Shown: in pieces, positions 42,355 through 50,533 of the stretch
Layout: each line of letters opens with the position of its first letter
Numbering within the stretch: position 1 is the first letter of the stretch
Assembly (NCBI GenBank): GCA_963775315.1
Contig: CAVZIN010000007.1
Span: forward strand, 1,054,001-1,118,000
Reading direction: 5' to 3'
Origin: CAWGHZ01 sp963775315
GTDB taxonomy: Bacteria > Pseudomonadota > Alphaproteobacteria > MPNO01 > DASWLB01
Length of the DNA stretch: 64,000 bases
Translations under genes and position numbers: made by a program
Notes under the pieces: model-generated
The model's database searches: none
What the model was told of the DNA's origin: nothing
What the model saw: the letters and a program-made list of their open reading frames with translations, nothing else

Positions 42355-44535
42355 TCAGGCCGGGCCCGCCATGAAGGAGGGAAACCAGCCTTCATGCGCC
42401 CCGCGCAATTCCGCAAGCGATATAGGCTTGGCGTCTGGGACAGTCAACGCCACCCCCCCGGTGCGCCCGATGACGGCGGCGGGGACGCCGGCGGCCTGCG
42501 CGTCGCGCAGCAGGGACTCGGGATCGGCGGAGGCGACGACGTAGCGGCCCTGGTCCTCGCCGAACCAGAAGGCGGCATCGCCCGCCGCGGTGAGGGCCGC
42601 GCCGATATTGCCGGCGAGGGCCATCTCCGCGACCGCGACCAAGAGCCCGCCGTCAGAGACGTCGTGGCAGGCGGAGACGCGCCCGTCGCGGATCAGGGAC
42701 CGCACGAAATCGCCGTTCCGCCGCTCGGCGGCGAGGTCGACCGGCGGCGGCACGCCGTCCTCCGATCGCGCGATCTCACGGAGGAAGATCGAGGCGCCGA
42801 GATGGCCTTTCGTCTCGCCGATCGCGACGATCACTTCGCCGGCCGCCTTGAACCCGACCGAGGCGCGACGTGTCAGATCGTCGACCACGCCAACCGCGCC
42901 GATGGCCGGGGCAGGCCAGATCGCTTCGCCCTCGGTCTCGTTGTAGAACGAGACGTTGCCGGAAACGACGGGGAAGTCGAGCGCGCGGCACGCCTCGGCC
43001 ATGCCCTCGATGCAGCCGGCGAACTGGCCCATGATCTCCGGCTTCTCGGGATTGCCGAAATTGAGGTTGTCGGTGACGGCGAGAGGGCGTGCGCCCACCG
43101 CGGTGAGATTTCGCCACGCCTCGGCGACGGCTTGCCGCCCGCCCTCGACCGGGTCCGCCCGGCAATAGCGCGGCGTCACGTCGGCGGTCATGGCGAGGCC
43201 GCGCCGCGAGCCGTGGATGCGCACGACGCCGGCATCGCCGCCCGGCCGCTCGACCGTGTCGCCCATCACCATGTGGTCGTACTGTTCCCAGATCCAGCGG
43301 CGCGAGCAGAGGTCGGGCGAGCCCATCAGCGTCACCAGCGCCTCGCCGACCTCGACCGCCGGGGCGGACGGCGCGGCGGCGGGCGGGGCAGGGGCCCGGC
43401 GCGGCCGGTCATAAAGCGGCGCCTCGGCGACCAGCGGCGCGACCGGGATGTCGGCCTGAACCTCGCCGTCCTTCTCGATCACCATACGGCCGGTATCGGT
43501 GAGCTCGCCGATGACAGCGAAATCGAGCTCCCACTTCTCGAAGATGCGCCGCGCCACGTCCTCGCGCCCAGGGGCGAGGATCATCAGCATGCGCTCCTGG
43601 CTCTCCGACAGCATGATCTCGTAGGCGGTCATGCCCGTCTCGCGCACCGGCACCTTGTCGAGATCGAGCCGGATGCCGAGCCCGCCCTTGGACGACATCT
43701 CGACCGATGACGAGGTGAGGCCGGCCGCCCCCATGTCCTGGATCGCGACGATGGCGTCTGTCCGCATCAGCTCGAGGCAGGATTCGATCAGTAGTTTTTC
43801 AGTGAACGGGTCGCCCACCTGCACGGTCGGCCGCTTCGCCTCGGAATCGGCATCGAATTCGGCCGACGCCATTGTCGCGCCGTGGATGCCGTCGCGCCCG
43901 GTCTTCGAGCCGACATAGACGACGGCGTTCCCGACGCCCGACGCCCTGGAATAGAAGATGCGGTCCTTCGGCGCGATGCCGACTGTCATCGCATTGACCA
44001 GGATGTTGCCGTTGTACGAGCGGTGGAAGTTGCACTCGCCGCCGACCGTCGGCACGCCCACGCAGTTTCCGTACCCGCCGATGCCGGCGACCACTCCGGC
44101 GACCAAATGGCACGTCCTGGGATGGCCGGGATCGCCGAAGCGGAGCGCGTTAAGGTTGGCGACCGGCCGCGCGCCCATGGTGAACACGTCGCGCAGGATG
44201 CCGCCGACCCCCGTCGCCGCGCCCTGGTAGGGCTCGATAAAGGACGGGTGGTTGTGGCTTTCCATCTTGAAGACGCAAGCGAGCCCGTCGCCGATGTCGA
44301 TCACCCCCGCGTTCTCGCCTGGCCCGCAGATCACCCAGGGCGCCTTCGTCGGCAGGTTGCGGAGGTGGATGCGCGACGATTTGTAGGAGCAGTGCTCGGA
44401 CCACATCACCGAGAAGATGCCGAGCTCGGTCAGCGACGGGTCGCGGCCGAGGATGGCACGACAGCGCGCGAACTCCTCCGCGCTCAGCCCGTGCTCGGCG
44501 GCGAGCGCCACGGTGACCTGGGGCGCGTCGGTCAT
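42355..44535 (-). CDS. purL: Phosphoribosylformylglycinamidine synthase subunit II
   Basis: A 726-residue PurL of the small multi-subunit type. The ATP/glycinamidine part has GIFSVMWSEHCSYKSS at the start and KMESHNHPSFIEPYQGAATGVGG near residue 90. With PurQ and PurS it converts FGAR to FGAM using glutamine and ATP in purine synthesis. The ATG overlaps the stop of the upstream rhomboid gene (ATGA at 44535-44532), showing coupled translation. It is followed by bolA and grxD. Confidence 0.97.
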   Translation of the reverse strand: MTDAPQVTVALAAEHGLSAEEFARCRAILGRDPSLTELGIFSVMWSEHCSYKSSRIHLRNLPTKAPWVICGPGENAGVIDIGDGLACVFKMESHNHPSFIEPYQGAATGVGGILRDVFTMGARPVANLNALRFGDPGHPRTCHLVAGVVAGIGGYGNCVGVPTVGGECNFHRSYNGNILVNAMTVGIAPKDRIFYSRASGVGNAVVYVGSKTGRDGIHGATMASAEFDADSEAKRPTVQVGDPFTEKLLIESCLELMRTDAIVAIQDMGAAGLTSSSVEMSSKGGLGIRLDLDKVPVRETGMTAYEIMLSESQERMLMILAPGREDVARRIFEKWELDFAVIGELTDTGRMVIEKDGEVQADIPVAPLVAEAPLYDRPRRAPAPPAAAPSAPAVEVGEALVTLMGSPDLCSRRWIWEQYDHMVMGDTVERPGGDAGVVRIHGSRRGLAMTADVTPRYCRADPVEGGRQAVAEAWRNLTAVGARPLAVTDNLNFGNPEKPEIMGQFAGCIEGMAEACRALDFPVVSGNVSFYNETEGEAIWPAPAIGAVGVVDDLTRRASVGFKAAGEVIVAIGETKGHLGASIFLREIARSEDGVPPPVDLAAERRNGDFVRSLIRDGRVSACHDVSDGGLLVAVAEMALAGNIGAALTAAGDAAFWFGEDQGRYVVASADPESLLRDAQAAGVPAAVIGRTGGVALTVPDAKPISLAELRGAHEGWFPSFMAGPA

Positions 44536-45293
44536 CGCGGCCCCCACGGCCCGGTGCCCGGACCGTTCCGGTCGCGGAAGCGCAACCCACCGACGCGGAG
44601 TCCGGTCGGGTCCTGGCTCCACAACGTGGCGTGACGCAGCTTGAAGGGATAGATCAGCAACAGGCCGCAGACGAACCCCGCGACATGCGCCCAGAAGGCG
44701 ATGCCCGCCGCGCCCGCCGGGGTCGACACCGCGTCGATCGCCTGCATGGCGAACCAGACACCGAGCAGGACCCAGGCCGGCACGTGGAACACCAGGATGA
44801 AGAACAGCACCAGCACGCGCGCGCGGGGGTGCAGCAGGAAATAGGCCCCGAGCACGCCCGCGATGGCACCGGACGCCCCGATGGCCGGAACGTCCGACGT
44901 CGGCATGGCGAGCCCCTGGGCGAGGAACGCCGCCACCCCGCACAGCAAATAGAACACGAGGAAGCGGGCGTGCCCCATCGCATCTTCGACATTGTCGCCG
45001 AAAATCCAGAGGAAAAGCATGTTGCCGGCGAGGTGCCAGAAGCTGCCGTGCAGGAATTGGCCGGTGATCAGCGTGAGGGGGGGCGGGATCAGGTGCAGCT
45101 CGGGCGAGAGCTGGCTCGACCCGAACACCACGGAAGGAATGACGGCGAGGCCGTAGATCATCCGGTTCTCGGCCGGGATGGGGAGCGAGGCTTGCCACAG
45201 ATAGACGAGGCCGCACGTCGCGACGAGACCCCAGGTCACGTAGGGGGTGACGATCCACTGACGCGGGTTCTCGTCGGCAATCGGGAGAAACAT
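44532..45293 (-). CDS. Rhomboid family intramembrane serine protease
   Basis: A 253-residue rhomboid with about six transmembrane helices. The catalytic serine is Ser141 in GASGA and the catalytic His is His203 in AHVAGF, with the structural HGSFWHLAGNMLFL helix. Rhomboids cut membrane proteins within the bilayer. It sits between purQ and purL, and its stop overlaps the purL start, so it is translated with the purine genes. Substrates are unknown. It is not a known purine enzyme, making its position notable. Confidence 0.9.
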   Translation of the reverse strand: MFLPIADENPRQWIVTPYVTWGLVATCGLVYLWQASLPIPAENRMIYGLAVIPSVVFGSSQLSPELHLIPPPLTLITGQFLHGSFWHLAGNMLFLWIFGDNVEDAMGHARFLVFYLLCGVAAFLAQGLAMPTSDVPAIGASGAIAGVLGAYFLLHPRARVLVLFFILVFHVPAWVLLGVWFAMQAIDAVSTPAGAAGIAFWAHVAGFVCGLLLIYPFKLRHATLWSQDPTGLRVGGLRFRDRNGPGTGPWGPR

Positions 45294-45305
45294 GGGCGGC
45301 GCGCC

Positions 45306-45998
45306 TTAGGCCGCCAGGGCTTCGACCAGCCCGGCGAACAGCGACTTCCCGTCGGTGCCGCCGAGCAGCGGATCGGCGAGCCGTTCCGGGTGGGGCATCA
45401 TCCCGAGCACGTTGCCCCGCTCGTTGACGATGCCGGCGATGTTGCGCGCGGCGCCGTTGGGGTTCGCCGCCGCGGTCGGGGTGCCGTCCGCCTCGACATA
45501 GCGGAACGCGACCCGCCCCTCGGCCTCAAGCGCATCGAGCGTTGGCAGGTCGGCGAAGTAGTTGCCGTCCATGTGGGCGACCGGCATCCGGACAATCTGG
45601 CCTTTGCCGTAGTGGGCGGTGAAGGGCGGCGCCGCGCGCTCGACCTTCAGGAACACGTCGCGGCACACGAAGCGGAGGCTCGCGTTCCGCATCAGCACGC
45701 CGGGCAGCAGATGCGCCTCGCACAGCACCTGGAAGCCGTTGCAAATGCCGAGCACCGGTACGCCACTGGACGCGCGCGCCGCGACCTCGCGCATCACCGG
45801 CGAATGCGCCGCCATAGCGCCCGCGCGCAGATAGTCGCCGTAGGAGAATCCGCCCGGCACCACGATCAAATCGACGTCCGGAAGCACCGCGTCGCCGTGC
45901 CAGACCATCGCGGGGGCGCGGCCGGTCGCCGCCTCCAGCGCGACGGCGACGTCGCGGTCGCAGTTCGATCCGGGGAACACGATGACGGCGGAGTTCAC
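45306..45998 (-). CDS. purQ: Phosphoribosylformylglycinamidine synthase subunit I (glutaminase)
   Basis: A 230-residue PurQ class I glutamine amidotransferase. The nucleophile is Cys86 in GICNGFQ and the His/Glu pair is in MMPHPER near the C terminus. It releases ammonia from glutamine for PurL. The GTG at 45998 lies inside the GTGA overlap with purS. The ribosome site GGAGGTG is 5 bases upstream. It precedes the rhomboid gene with 12 bases between stop and start. Confidence 0.96.
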   Translation of the reverse strand: MNSAVIVFPGSNCDRDVAVALEAATGRAPAMVWHGDAVLPDVDLIVVPGGFSYGDYLRAGAMAAHSPVMREVAARASSGVPVLGICNGFQVLCEAHLLPGVLMRNASLRFVCRDVFLKVERAAPPFTAHYGKGQIVRMPVAHMDGNYFADLPTLDALEAEGRVAFRYVEADGTPTAAANPNGAARNIAGIVNERGNVLGMMPHPERLADPLLGGTDGKSLFAGLVEALAA

Positions 45999-46234
45999 CC
46001 CACCTCCACCCGGTAATCCTCGATCACGGTATTGGCGAGCAGCCGGCGGCACATTTCCGTCGCGGCCGCGCGCGCCTTCTCCGGGTCGCTCTCGGCGATG
46101 TCGAGCTCGATGTACTTGCCCTGTCGTACCTCGCCCACGCCCGTGAAGCCGAGATGGCCGAGCGCGGTGCCGATGGCCTTGCCCTGCGGGTCGAGCACGC
46201 CGGGCTTGAGGACGATGTGGATGCGGGCCTTCAC
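45995..46234 (-). CDS. purS: Phosphoribosylformylglycinamidine synthase subunit PurS
   Basis: A 79-residue PurS, the small bridging subunit. The ferredoxin-like fold shows VKARIHIVLKPGVLDPQGKAIG and EVRQGKYIELDI. GTG start at 46234; it overlaps purQ by GTGA. It holds the PurL-PurQ complex together. Confidence 0.92.
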   Translation of the reverse strand: MKARIHIVLKPGVLDPQGKAIGTALGHLGFTGVGEVRQGKYIELDIAESDPEKARAAATEMCRRLLANTVIEDYRVEVG

Positions 46235-46248
46235 CGAGGGTGCGCGCG

Positions 46249-47007
46249 CTACTGCATCAGCACCGGGCCCTTGAGGTCGTTCGGCCCGGCATCGGGCAGC
46301 ACGCCGAGCCGGCGCGCGACCTCCTGGTAGGCTTCCTCGACCCGGCCCAGATCGGCGCGGAACCGGTCCTTGTCCATCTTCTCGTTGGTCGAGAGGTCCC
46401 ACAGGCGGCAATTGTCGGGGCTGATCTCATCGGCCACCACGATGCGCACCTGCTCCTCTTCCCACAGACGGCCGAACTCCAGCCGGAAGTCCACCAGCCT
46501 TATACCGACCGCCAGAAACAGGCCGGTCAGGAAATCGTTCACCCGAAGCGCGAGCGACAGCATCTCGTCGAGTTCGTGCGGCGCGGCCCAGCCGAACGCG
46601 GTGATGTGCTCCTCGGCCACCATCGGCGAATGGAGTTGGTCGTTCTTGTAATAGAACTCGACGATCGAGCGCGGCAGCGGCTGGCCCTCGGTGAGGCCGA
46701 AGCGGTTGGCGATCGAGCCCGCGGCGATGTTGCGCACCACGATCGAGACCGGAATGATCTCCACCTCACGGATGAGCTGCTCGCGCATGTTGAGCCGGCG
46801 GACGAAATGGGTCGGCACGCCGATCTCGCCCAGGCGCAGCATCAGAAACTCGGAGATGCGGTTGTTGAGCACGCCCTTGCCGGTGATGATCCCGGTCTTC
46901 TGCTCGGTGGCGGCGTCGTCCTTGAAGTACTGGACGAGAGTCCCCGGCTCCGGACCCTCGAAAAGCACCTTCGCCTTGCCTTCGTAGATCCGTCTGCGGC
47001 GCGCCAT
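46249..47007 (-). CDS. purC: Phosphoribosylaminoimidazole-succinocarboxamide synthase
   Basis: A 252-residue SAICAR synthetase. The ATP/substrate motifs are YEGKAKVLF near the start, PVSIVVRNIAAGS, and EISPDNCRLWD. It joins aspartate to CAIR in purine synthesis. The start ATG 47007 is supported by AGGAG 6 bases upstream. It is directly upstream of purS and downstream of the NRDE gene. Confidence 0.96.
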   Translation of the reverse strand: MARRRRIYEGKAKVLFEGPEPGTLVQYFKDDAATEQKTGIITGKGVLNNRISEFLMLRLGEIGVPTHFVRRLNMREQLIREVEIIPVSIVVRNIAAGSIANRFGLTEGQPLPRSIVEFYYKNDQLHSPMVAEEHITAFGWAAPHELDEMLSLALRVNDFLTGLFLAVGIRLVDFRLEFGRLWEEEQVRIVVADEISPDNCRLWDLSTNEKMDKDRFRADLGRVEEAYQEVARRLGVLPDAGPNDLKGPVLMQ

Positions 47008-47114
47008 CGAGCTACTCCTACGGCCGGGCGGCCCAGGGGCGGGCCGCGGCGTCGGCCGGACCCGAGATATAGCAAGTCGCGGCCCGGCGAACAATGTCCC
47101 GGGGCGGGCCGAGG

Positions 47115-47873
47115 CTAGAGAGTCACCGGATCGAAGGGAGCCTCGCCCGGCCGGCCATGGCAGAACCGCCAGAGGGGCTGAATTCCGAGGAAATCCGCGG
47201 CCGGCAGCGCGATCAGCGAGCTCGACAGCGTGCCGAACCCAGTGTCGGTAACCACGCACATCGCCCGTTCCCGGCCATTTTCCGGCCCATCCTCGCGCGC
47301 GGCCAGAAAATCGACCCAGGCCGCCCAGTCTCCGGCCTCGGGATCGGGCGGGGCAACGGCCTCGAACCGTGGCAGATAGCGCCCGATCCGCTCCGACGAC
47401 CGGTCGTTGAGCTCGCCCGAGGTCAGCATGGAGACACCCTCCGGAATCTCCATGACCTGAACCTTTGGGCCAGCACCGGGCCCCAACCCCTTGATCCAGT
47501 ATGAATCCCGATTGTCGGCGATCACCATGTTGAAGGCCCGGTAGGCGCGGGCATCGAGGTTGGCGAGGGCCGCCGCCGCATCGACCGCGTCGGCATGGTC
47601 CAGCGCTTCCAGGGGCAGTTCGCCCCGCGAACGGAGCTGCGGGTCCGGCCCGAGGCTCGCACGTCGGTTGAGGACGCCCGCCACCAGCCCATGATCGTTG
47701 AGGCCGAGCCAGGTGCCGCCGGCCAGCTCGTCCATCCCGGCCACGACTTCCGGCCGGTCGGGCCAGTGCCGTCCGGGCCCGCGCCATGGCCGGTTCGCCA
47801 TCTCGTCGCGGTTGGCCGCGAGGAGCAACGGCCAAAGGTCGCCCGGTCGGCGCAAGATGACGACAGTACACAT
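47115..47873 (-). CDS. NRDE family protein (TANGO2-like)
   Basis: A 252-residue NRDE-domain protein. It starts with MCTVVI, where Cys2 would be the N-terminal nucleophile of an Ntn-type fold, and the name-giving NRDE is at 21-24. The family (eukaryotic TANGO2) is implicated in haem or lipid handling but the bacterial role is unclear. The gene lies upstream of purC on the same strand, 107 bases away. Confidence 0.88.
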   Translation of the reverse strand: MCTVVILRRPGDLWPLLLAANRDEMANRPWRGPGRHWPDRPEVVAGMDELAGGTWLGLNDHGLVAGVLNRRASLGPDPQLRSRGELPLEALDHADAVDAAAALANLDARAYRAFNMVIADNRDSYWIKGLGPGAGPKVQVMEIPEGVSMLTSGELNDRSSERIGRYLPRFEAVAPPDPEAGDWAAWVDFLAAREDGPENGRERAMCVVTDTGFGTLSSSLIALPAADFLGIQPLWRFCHGRPGEAPFDPVTL

Positions 47874-47958
47874 GCGGGCCGGACTATAGAGGGGCCTCGC
47901 GCCCCTGTCGAAGTTCGGCTAGCTTGTCCCCCACACCGTTAAGCGAGCCGGAGACGAC

Positions 47959-48288
47959 ATGCCCACCTTCGACGACCGGGAAAAAGGCTTCGAGGCCAAG
48001 TACCGCCATGACCAGGAGACCCAGTTCAAGATCGCCGCGCGCCGCAACCGGCTGCTCGGGTTGTGGGCGGCCGAGCAGCTCGGCCGGACGGGCGCCGACG
48101 CGGACGCCTACGCCAAGGAGGTGGTGGCGGCCGATTTCGAGAAGCCGGGCGATTCGGACGTGCTCGATAAGGTGGTGGGCGATTTCCAAGCCAAGGGTCT
48201 CGCGCTCGGCGCCGCCGAGGTGCGGAAGGAGATGGACCGCCTCGCCGCCGTCGCACGCGAGCAGGTGATGTCCGAGAAGAAGGGCTAG
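47959..48288 (+). CDS. DUF1476 protein (ATPase zeta-like inhibitor)
   Basis: A 109-residue helical protein of DUF1476. The Paracoccus member is the zeta subunit, an F1-ATPase inhibitor. The conserved start MPTFDDREKGFEAKYRHDQETQFKIAARRN is present. It probably blocks ATP hydrolysis by the F1 motor when energy is low. It is divergent from the NRDE gene, with 85 bases between starts. Family distribution is almost entirely alphaproteobacterial, which supports the taxonomic call. Confidence 0.93.
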   Translation: MPTFDDREKGFEAKYRHDQETQFKIAARRNRLLGLWAAEQLGRTGADADAYAKEVVAADFEKPGDSDVLDKVVGDFQAKGLALGAAEVRKEMDRLAAVAREQVMSEKKG

Positions 48289-48290
48289 GG

Positions 48291-49086
48291 TCAGCCGGGG
48301 ACGCGTCCCTTTACGGCGTTGGCGAAGGCGCCGTAGGAGATGCGGCCTTGCACGTCGCGCGGAAGGTTTTCGGCGAACCACTGTCGAAGGCGCGCACGGT
48401 TTTCTGGCGACAGGTCGCCCACATAGCGCACGGCGGGGGTGGGAAGCGCTGTGCTCGAACTCCAAGAAATCGTCGAGGTCTGCATAGGTGATCGGAATGT
48501 CGATCCGGCACGTCTCGACCTCCACGAGGCCCGCCTTCCGCCAGAGTTGAGCGAAGCGCTCCTCGCTGGTCTCCAGCGTTCCGGGCACGACATTCGGGGG
48601 CGGCACGCCGATCCCCTGCGCCGCGGCGCGGAACGGCTCCATCGGCAGTCCGCCCTCATGCACGTCCCACATGTAGGTCGCGACCCAACCGCCTGGCCGC
48701 ACCACGCGCGCCATCTCGGCGACCGCCTTTTCGGCATTCGGCACGAAGCTGATGACCAGGGCCATGGCCGCGATGTCGAACCGTCCGTTCTCGAAGGGAA
48801 GCGCCATGGCATCCCCGGAATGGAATGTCGCCTTGCGGGCGGCGTCGCGCGTCCGGGCATAGGCGATCTGCGCGTCCGCAGGGTCCACCGCGTGGATTTC
48901 CGCCGGCGCGCAGCGCTCGATCACCGTCTCGGTGAAGGCGCCCGTGCCGCAGCCGATATCCAGCCATTTCAGCCCGTGCGGCAGGGCGAGCCAGTCGAGG
49001 AACCGGCGTCCCGTGGGGCGGCTCCACTGGCCCATGACCTTCTCGTAGGCCTCGCCGTCCGTGAAGAATTTTAGATCGTCGGCCAT
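48291..49086 (-). pseudogene. SAM-dependent methyltransferase, interrupted by a 1-base frameshift
   Basis: The first 190 or so residues from ATG 49086 are a normal class I methyltransferase with motif I LDIGCGTGAFTE at 43-54 and later FVPNAEKAVAEMARVVRPGGW. At FLEFEHSA the frame runs into an unrelated sequence, while the true C terminus, STALPTPAVRYVGDL..NAVKGRVPG, is in another frame and ends at 48291. One extra A in GAACTC at 48457-48462 (+ strand) explains it; without it the protein reads FLESSTALPTPAVRY. As with lspA, the site would be GANTC if corrected. A biological frameshift or a base-call error are both possible. The substrate is not known. Confidence 0.82.
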
Positions 49087-49095
49087 GCCGGCCTC

Positions 49096-50397
49096 CTAGG
49101 TGCCAAACACCCGCGTGAAGATCGTGTCCACGTGCTTGAGATGGTAGGAGAGGTCGAACAGCTCCGCCAGAGCGTCGCCCTTCAAATGCCGTGACACGTC
49201 GGGATCGGCGGCGAGCGCAGCCTGGAAGTCCCCGCCTTCGCGCCACACCTTCATCGCGTTGCGCTGCACCGTGGCGTACGAATCCTCGCGGCTCATGCCC
49301 GCCTGGGTGAGCGACAGCAGCACGCGCTGCGAGAAGACCAGCCCGCCGAGCGCGTCCAGGTTCCGTTTCATGTTCTCCGGATAGACGACCAGCCGCTCGA
49401 CCACGCCGGCGAGGCGGGCGAGGGCGAAATCCAGCGTCACCGTCGCATCGGGCCCGATCATGCGCTCGACCGACGAATGTGAGATGTCGCGCTCGTGCCA
49501 CAGCGCCACGTCCTCCATCGCCGGTACGACGGCCGAGCGCACCAGACGCGCGAGCCCGGTCAGGTTCTCGGTCAGCACCGGGTTCCGCTTATGCGGCATT
49601 GCGGACGAGCCCTTCTGGCCGGGCGCGAAATACTCCTCCGCCTCGCGCACCTCGGAACGCTGCAGGTGACGGATCTCGATCGCCAGCCGCTCGATGCCCG
49701 ACGCCACGACGCCAAGCGCCGCGAAGAACGCGGCATGCCGATCGCGCGGCACGATCTGGGTCGAAACCGGCTCGGGCGCGAGCCCCATCTTCTCCGCCAC
49801 GTACTCCTCGACCCGCGGGTCGATATTGGCGAACGTGCCGACCGCGCCCGAGATCTTGCAGGTCGCCACCTCGGCGCGCGCCGCGACCAGCCGCGCCCGG
49901 TTGCGGGCGAACTCGGCATAGTGCCCGGCGAGCTTGACGCCGAATGTCGTCGGCTCGGCGTGGATGCCGTGGCTCCGCCCGATGCAGACCGTGTCCTTGT
50001 GCTCGAACGCGCGCTTTTTCAGCGCGTCCATCACCCGGCCGACGTCGGCGATCAGGATGTCGGCAGCGCGGGTGAACTGGACCGCCAGGCAGGTGTCGAG
50101 CACGTCGGACGAGGTCATGCCCTGATGCACGAAGCGCGCCTCCGGCCCCACGTGCTCGGCGAGGTGGGTGAGGAAGGCGATGACGTCGTGGTGCGTCTCG
50201 CGCTCGATCGCGTCGATGCGGGCGACGTCGAACGCGGCCGGCGCGCGCGCCCATACCGCCTTCGCGGCCGATTCGGGGATGACGCCGAGCTGGGCCTGCG
50301 CGTCGGCGGCATGGGCCTCGATCTCGAACCAGATGCGGAAGCGGGCCTGCGGTTCCCACAGGGCCACCATGTCGGGACGGGAATAGCGTGGGATCAT
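49096..50397 (-). CDS. purB: Adenylosuccinate lyase
   Basis: A 433-residue fumarase/aspartase superfamily lyase. The signature loop SSAMPHKRNP, the catalytic His region and the HQGMTSSDVLDT segment are present. It converts SAICAR to AICAR and adenylosuccinate to AMP. ATG 50397 gives a normal length. It is the upstream end of the purine block, transcribed on the minus strand. Confidence 0.96.
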   Translation of the reverse strand: MIPRYSRPDMVALWEPQARFRIWFEIEAHAADAQAQLGVIPESAAKAVWARAPAAFDVARIDAIERETHHDVIAFLTHLAEHVGPEARFVHQGMTSSDVLDTCLAVQFTRAADILIADVGRVMDALKKRAFEHKDTVCIGRSHGIHAEPTTFGVKLAGHYAEFARNRARLVAARAEVATCKISGAVGTFANIDPRVEEYVAEKMGLAPEPVSTQIVPRDRHAAFFAALGVVASGIERLAIEIRHLQRSEVREAEEYFAPGQKGSSAMPHKRNPVLTENLTGLARLVRSAVVPAMEDVALWHERDISHSSVERMIGPDATVTLDFALARLAGVVERLVVYPENMKRNLDALGGLVFSQRVLLSLTQAGMSREDSYATVQRNAMKVWREGGDFQAALAADPDVSRHLKGDALAELFDLSYHLKHVDTIFTRVFGT

Positions 50398-50475
50398 GCG
50401 GCCATTATAGACTGCGCCGCGAACGGATCGCAGCCTCATCCTTCGACACGCGCGGGATAAGGCGACACAGCCATT

Positions 50476-50504
50476 CCTCGTCCTGAGCCTGTCGAAGAAC
50501 GAGG
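50476..50504. repeat. Intergenic repeat element with TCGTCCTGAGCCTGTCGAAG core
   Basis: The core TCGTCCTGAGCCTGTCGAAG (50478-50497) lies between the divergent purB and hyuB genes. CCTCGT (50476-50481) and ACGAGG (50499-50504) form a hairpin. I recall similar CTTCGACAGGCTCAGGACG sequences as dispersed intergenic repeats in proteobacteria. Only this copy is seen in the window. Confidence 0.4.
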
Positions 50505-50533
50505 GACCGGGCAAGCGTTGGAGAGAGAGTCAC

